Source: Helicobacteraceae bacterium
GTDB taxonomy: Bacteria > Campylobacterota > Campylobacteria > Campylobacterales > Sulfurimonadaceae
Direction: 5' to 3'
Length of the DNA stretch: 64,000 bases
Assembly: GCA_027023805.1 (NCBI GenBank)
Contig: JALVUF010000034.1
Coordinates: 42,511-106,510, forward strand
The position numbers and the translations under genes are program-made. Of the stretch, positions 63,522 through 64,000 are shown in pieces. The notes under the pieces were generated by a model. The model saw only the letters and a list, made by a program, of their open reading frames with translations, was not told the origin of the DNA and ran no database searches. How positions within the stretch are numbered: position 1 is the first letter of the stretch; each line of letters starts with the position of its first letter.

Positions 63522-63884
63522 TTAATTAATTGTTTTCAAAAAAGCAACAACTGCTCTTATCTGTTGATCGCTTAACCAGCCGTCTCTACCAAAAGCCGGC
63601 ATCGCAGAAATCTTGATGCCTCTAGCTGCATAAATATCAAACACGGTATTATACAATGTTTTTGTTGGCCAATACTTTAGACCTTTTAATTTTGGACCTT
63701 GCGTACCGACCGAATTAAACGTCATGCCCTCTACTGCATGGCATGCGGTACAGTTGCCTAATTTTTTAGTATCAAAGATATGTTTACCCTCTTTTACTAA
63801 AGCCGCATCGCTATTGGCAAATGCCGCAGTAGAAACAAAAAGACTAATAGTCAAAACCATAAGCAGGTTTCTAGCTATTTTCAT
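63522..63884 (-). CDS. soxX: SoxX, monohaem cytochrome subunit
   Basis: A 120-residue secreted class I cytochrome c. Signal peptide MKIARNLLMVLTISLFVSTAAF; haem motif GNCTACHAVE (Cys45-Cys48-His49); the axial Met lies in ISAMPAFG. With SoxA it forms SoxAX. It is the first sox gene and is preceded by the end of another cytochrome c gene (9-base gap). Confidence 0.93.
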   Translation of the reverse strand: MKIARNLLMVLTISLFVSTAAFANSDAALVKEGKHIFDTKKLGNCTACHAVEGMTFNSVGTQGPKLKGLKYWPTKTLYNTVFDIYAARGIKISAMPAFGRDGWLSDQQIRAVVAFLKTIN

Positions 63885-63893
63885 AGTTTATCC

Positions 63894-64000
63894 TTATTTG
63901 CTGGAGTTAACTAAGTAATCAACTACCGTTTTAAACTGGCTATCAGTTAGATTCGTACCGCCTTTTGGAGGCATTCCGCCTATGCCGTGTATAGCATTTG
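63894..64000 (-). CDS. C-terminus of a c-type cytochrome, truncated by window edge
   Basis: The minus-strand frame from the right window edge to the TAA at 63894-63896 encodes a cytochrome c tail: GIGGMPPKGGTNLTDSQFK and VVDYLVNSSK. The GMPP motif holds the axial Met. The haem-binding CxxCH lies beyond the window. It probably belongs to the sox operon as a small electron acceptor for SoxAX. Confidence 0.8.
   Translation of the reverse strand, partial: NAIHGIGGMPPKGGTNLTDSQFKTVVDYLVNSSK

Noticed and set aside
1..64000. CRISPR array or phage
   Set aside because: No regularly spaced repeats and no phage structural, terminase or integrase-with-cargo genes seen.

Overview
The window is about 64 kb of low-GC (roughly 35%) bacterial chromosome from a sulfur-oxidising member of the Campylobacterota (the former Epsilonproteobacteria), most like Sulfurimonas. 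Evidence includes the gene order miaB next to an HP0268-type small protein and a DUF374 acyltransferase, a glutamine synthetase with Phe in place of the adenylylation Tyr, a sox cluster (X-Y-Z-A-[lipoprotein]-B), an Aer-type PAS protein paired with a CZB chemoreceptor, and very short spacings with many 4-base gene overlaps. There is no CRISPR array, intact insertion sequence, phage or integrative element in the window.

Layout. 1-8.5 kb: translation and RNA modification genes (rimO truncated at the left edge, tilS, miaB, nusA). Between them is a minus-strand operon that runs from the HP0268-like gene through miaB, a DUF374 acyltransferase and a Xer-type recombinase into three coupled genes that look like a PilM/PilN/PilO trio. 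8.5-17.3 kb: NDH-2-like dehydrogenase, a DUF234/PD-(D/E)XK protein, a J-domain protein, aguB, dgkA, the decayed C-terminus of a P-type ATPase, a lipoprotein, an MscS channel, an OmpA protein, a VIT1-type transporter and tRNA-Phe. 17.3-28.4 kb: an intact two-component plus tripartite RND efflux operon, followed by a uracil-DNA-glycosylase-like gene and then a second RND locus that is broken. In that second locus the outer-membrane gene is frameshifted, the adaptor start codon appears lost, and the adaptor is fused in frame to the C-terminal third of the pump by an internal deletion.

28.4-45 kb: housekeeping metabolism (ppk2, HAD phosphatase, glnA, ppsA, ilvE, an SPFH protein, hisIE, DUF2393, a radical SAM protein, purF, dapB, trxB, trxA, yraN and an orphan formate-dehydrogenase-like molybdoenzyme). 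45-50 kb: a MntA/HepT toxin-antitoxin pair, then signal transduction genes (PAS protein, CZB-MCP, NIT-PAS-HD-GYP). 50-55 kb: a complete MoxR-DUF58-BatA-BatB-TPR-BatD operon. 55-64 kb: a block dominated by sulfur genes on the minus strand: periplasmic rhodanese, a split YeeE/YedE importer with a small Cys-terminated partner, a periplasmic DsrE-like protein, a MOSC protein, then soxB, a soxK-position lipoprotein, soxA, soxZ, soxY, soxX and the tail of a cytochrome c.

The sulfur block is the main physiological theme: thiosulfate oxidation by the Sox carrier cycle (SoxAX loading, SoxYZ carrier, SoxB hydrolysis) with thiosulfate/sulfur uptake and persulfide handling beside it. SoxCD is not in this window. 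The most unusual signals are the decaying second RND locus, the P-type ATPase remnant, the Cys-terminated protein beside the YedE pair, the orphan PilMNO-like trio, and an over-represented palindrome, TACATGTA, seen at least 17 times.
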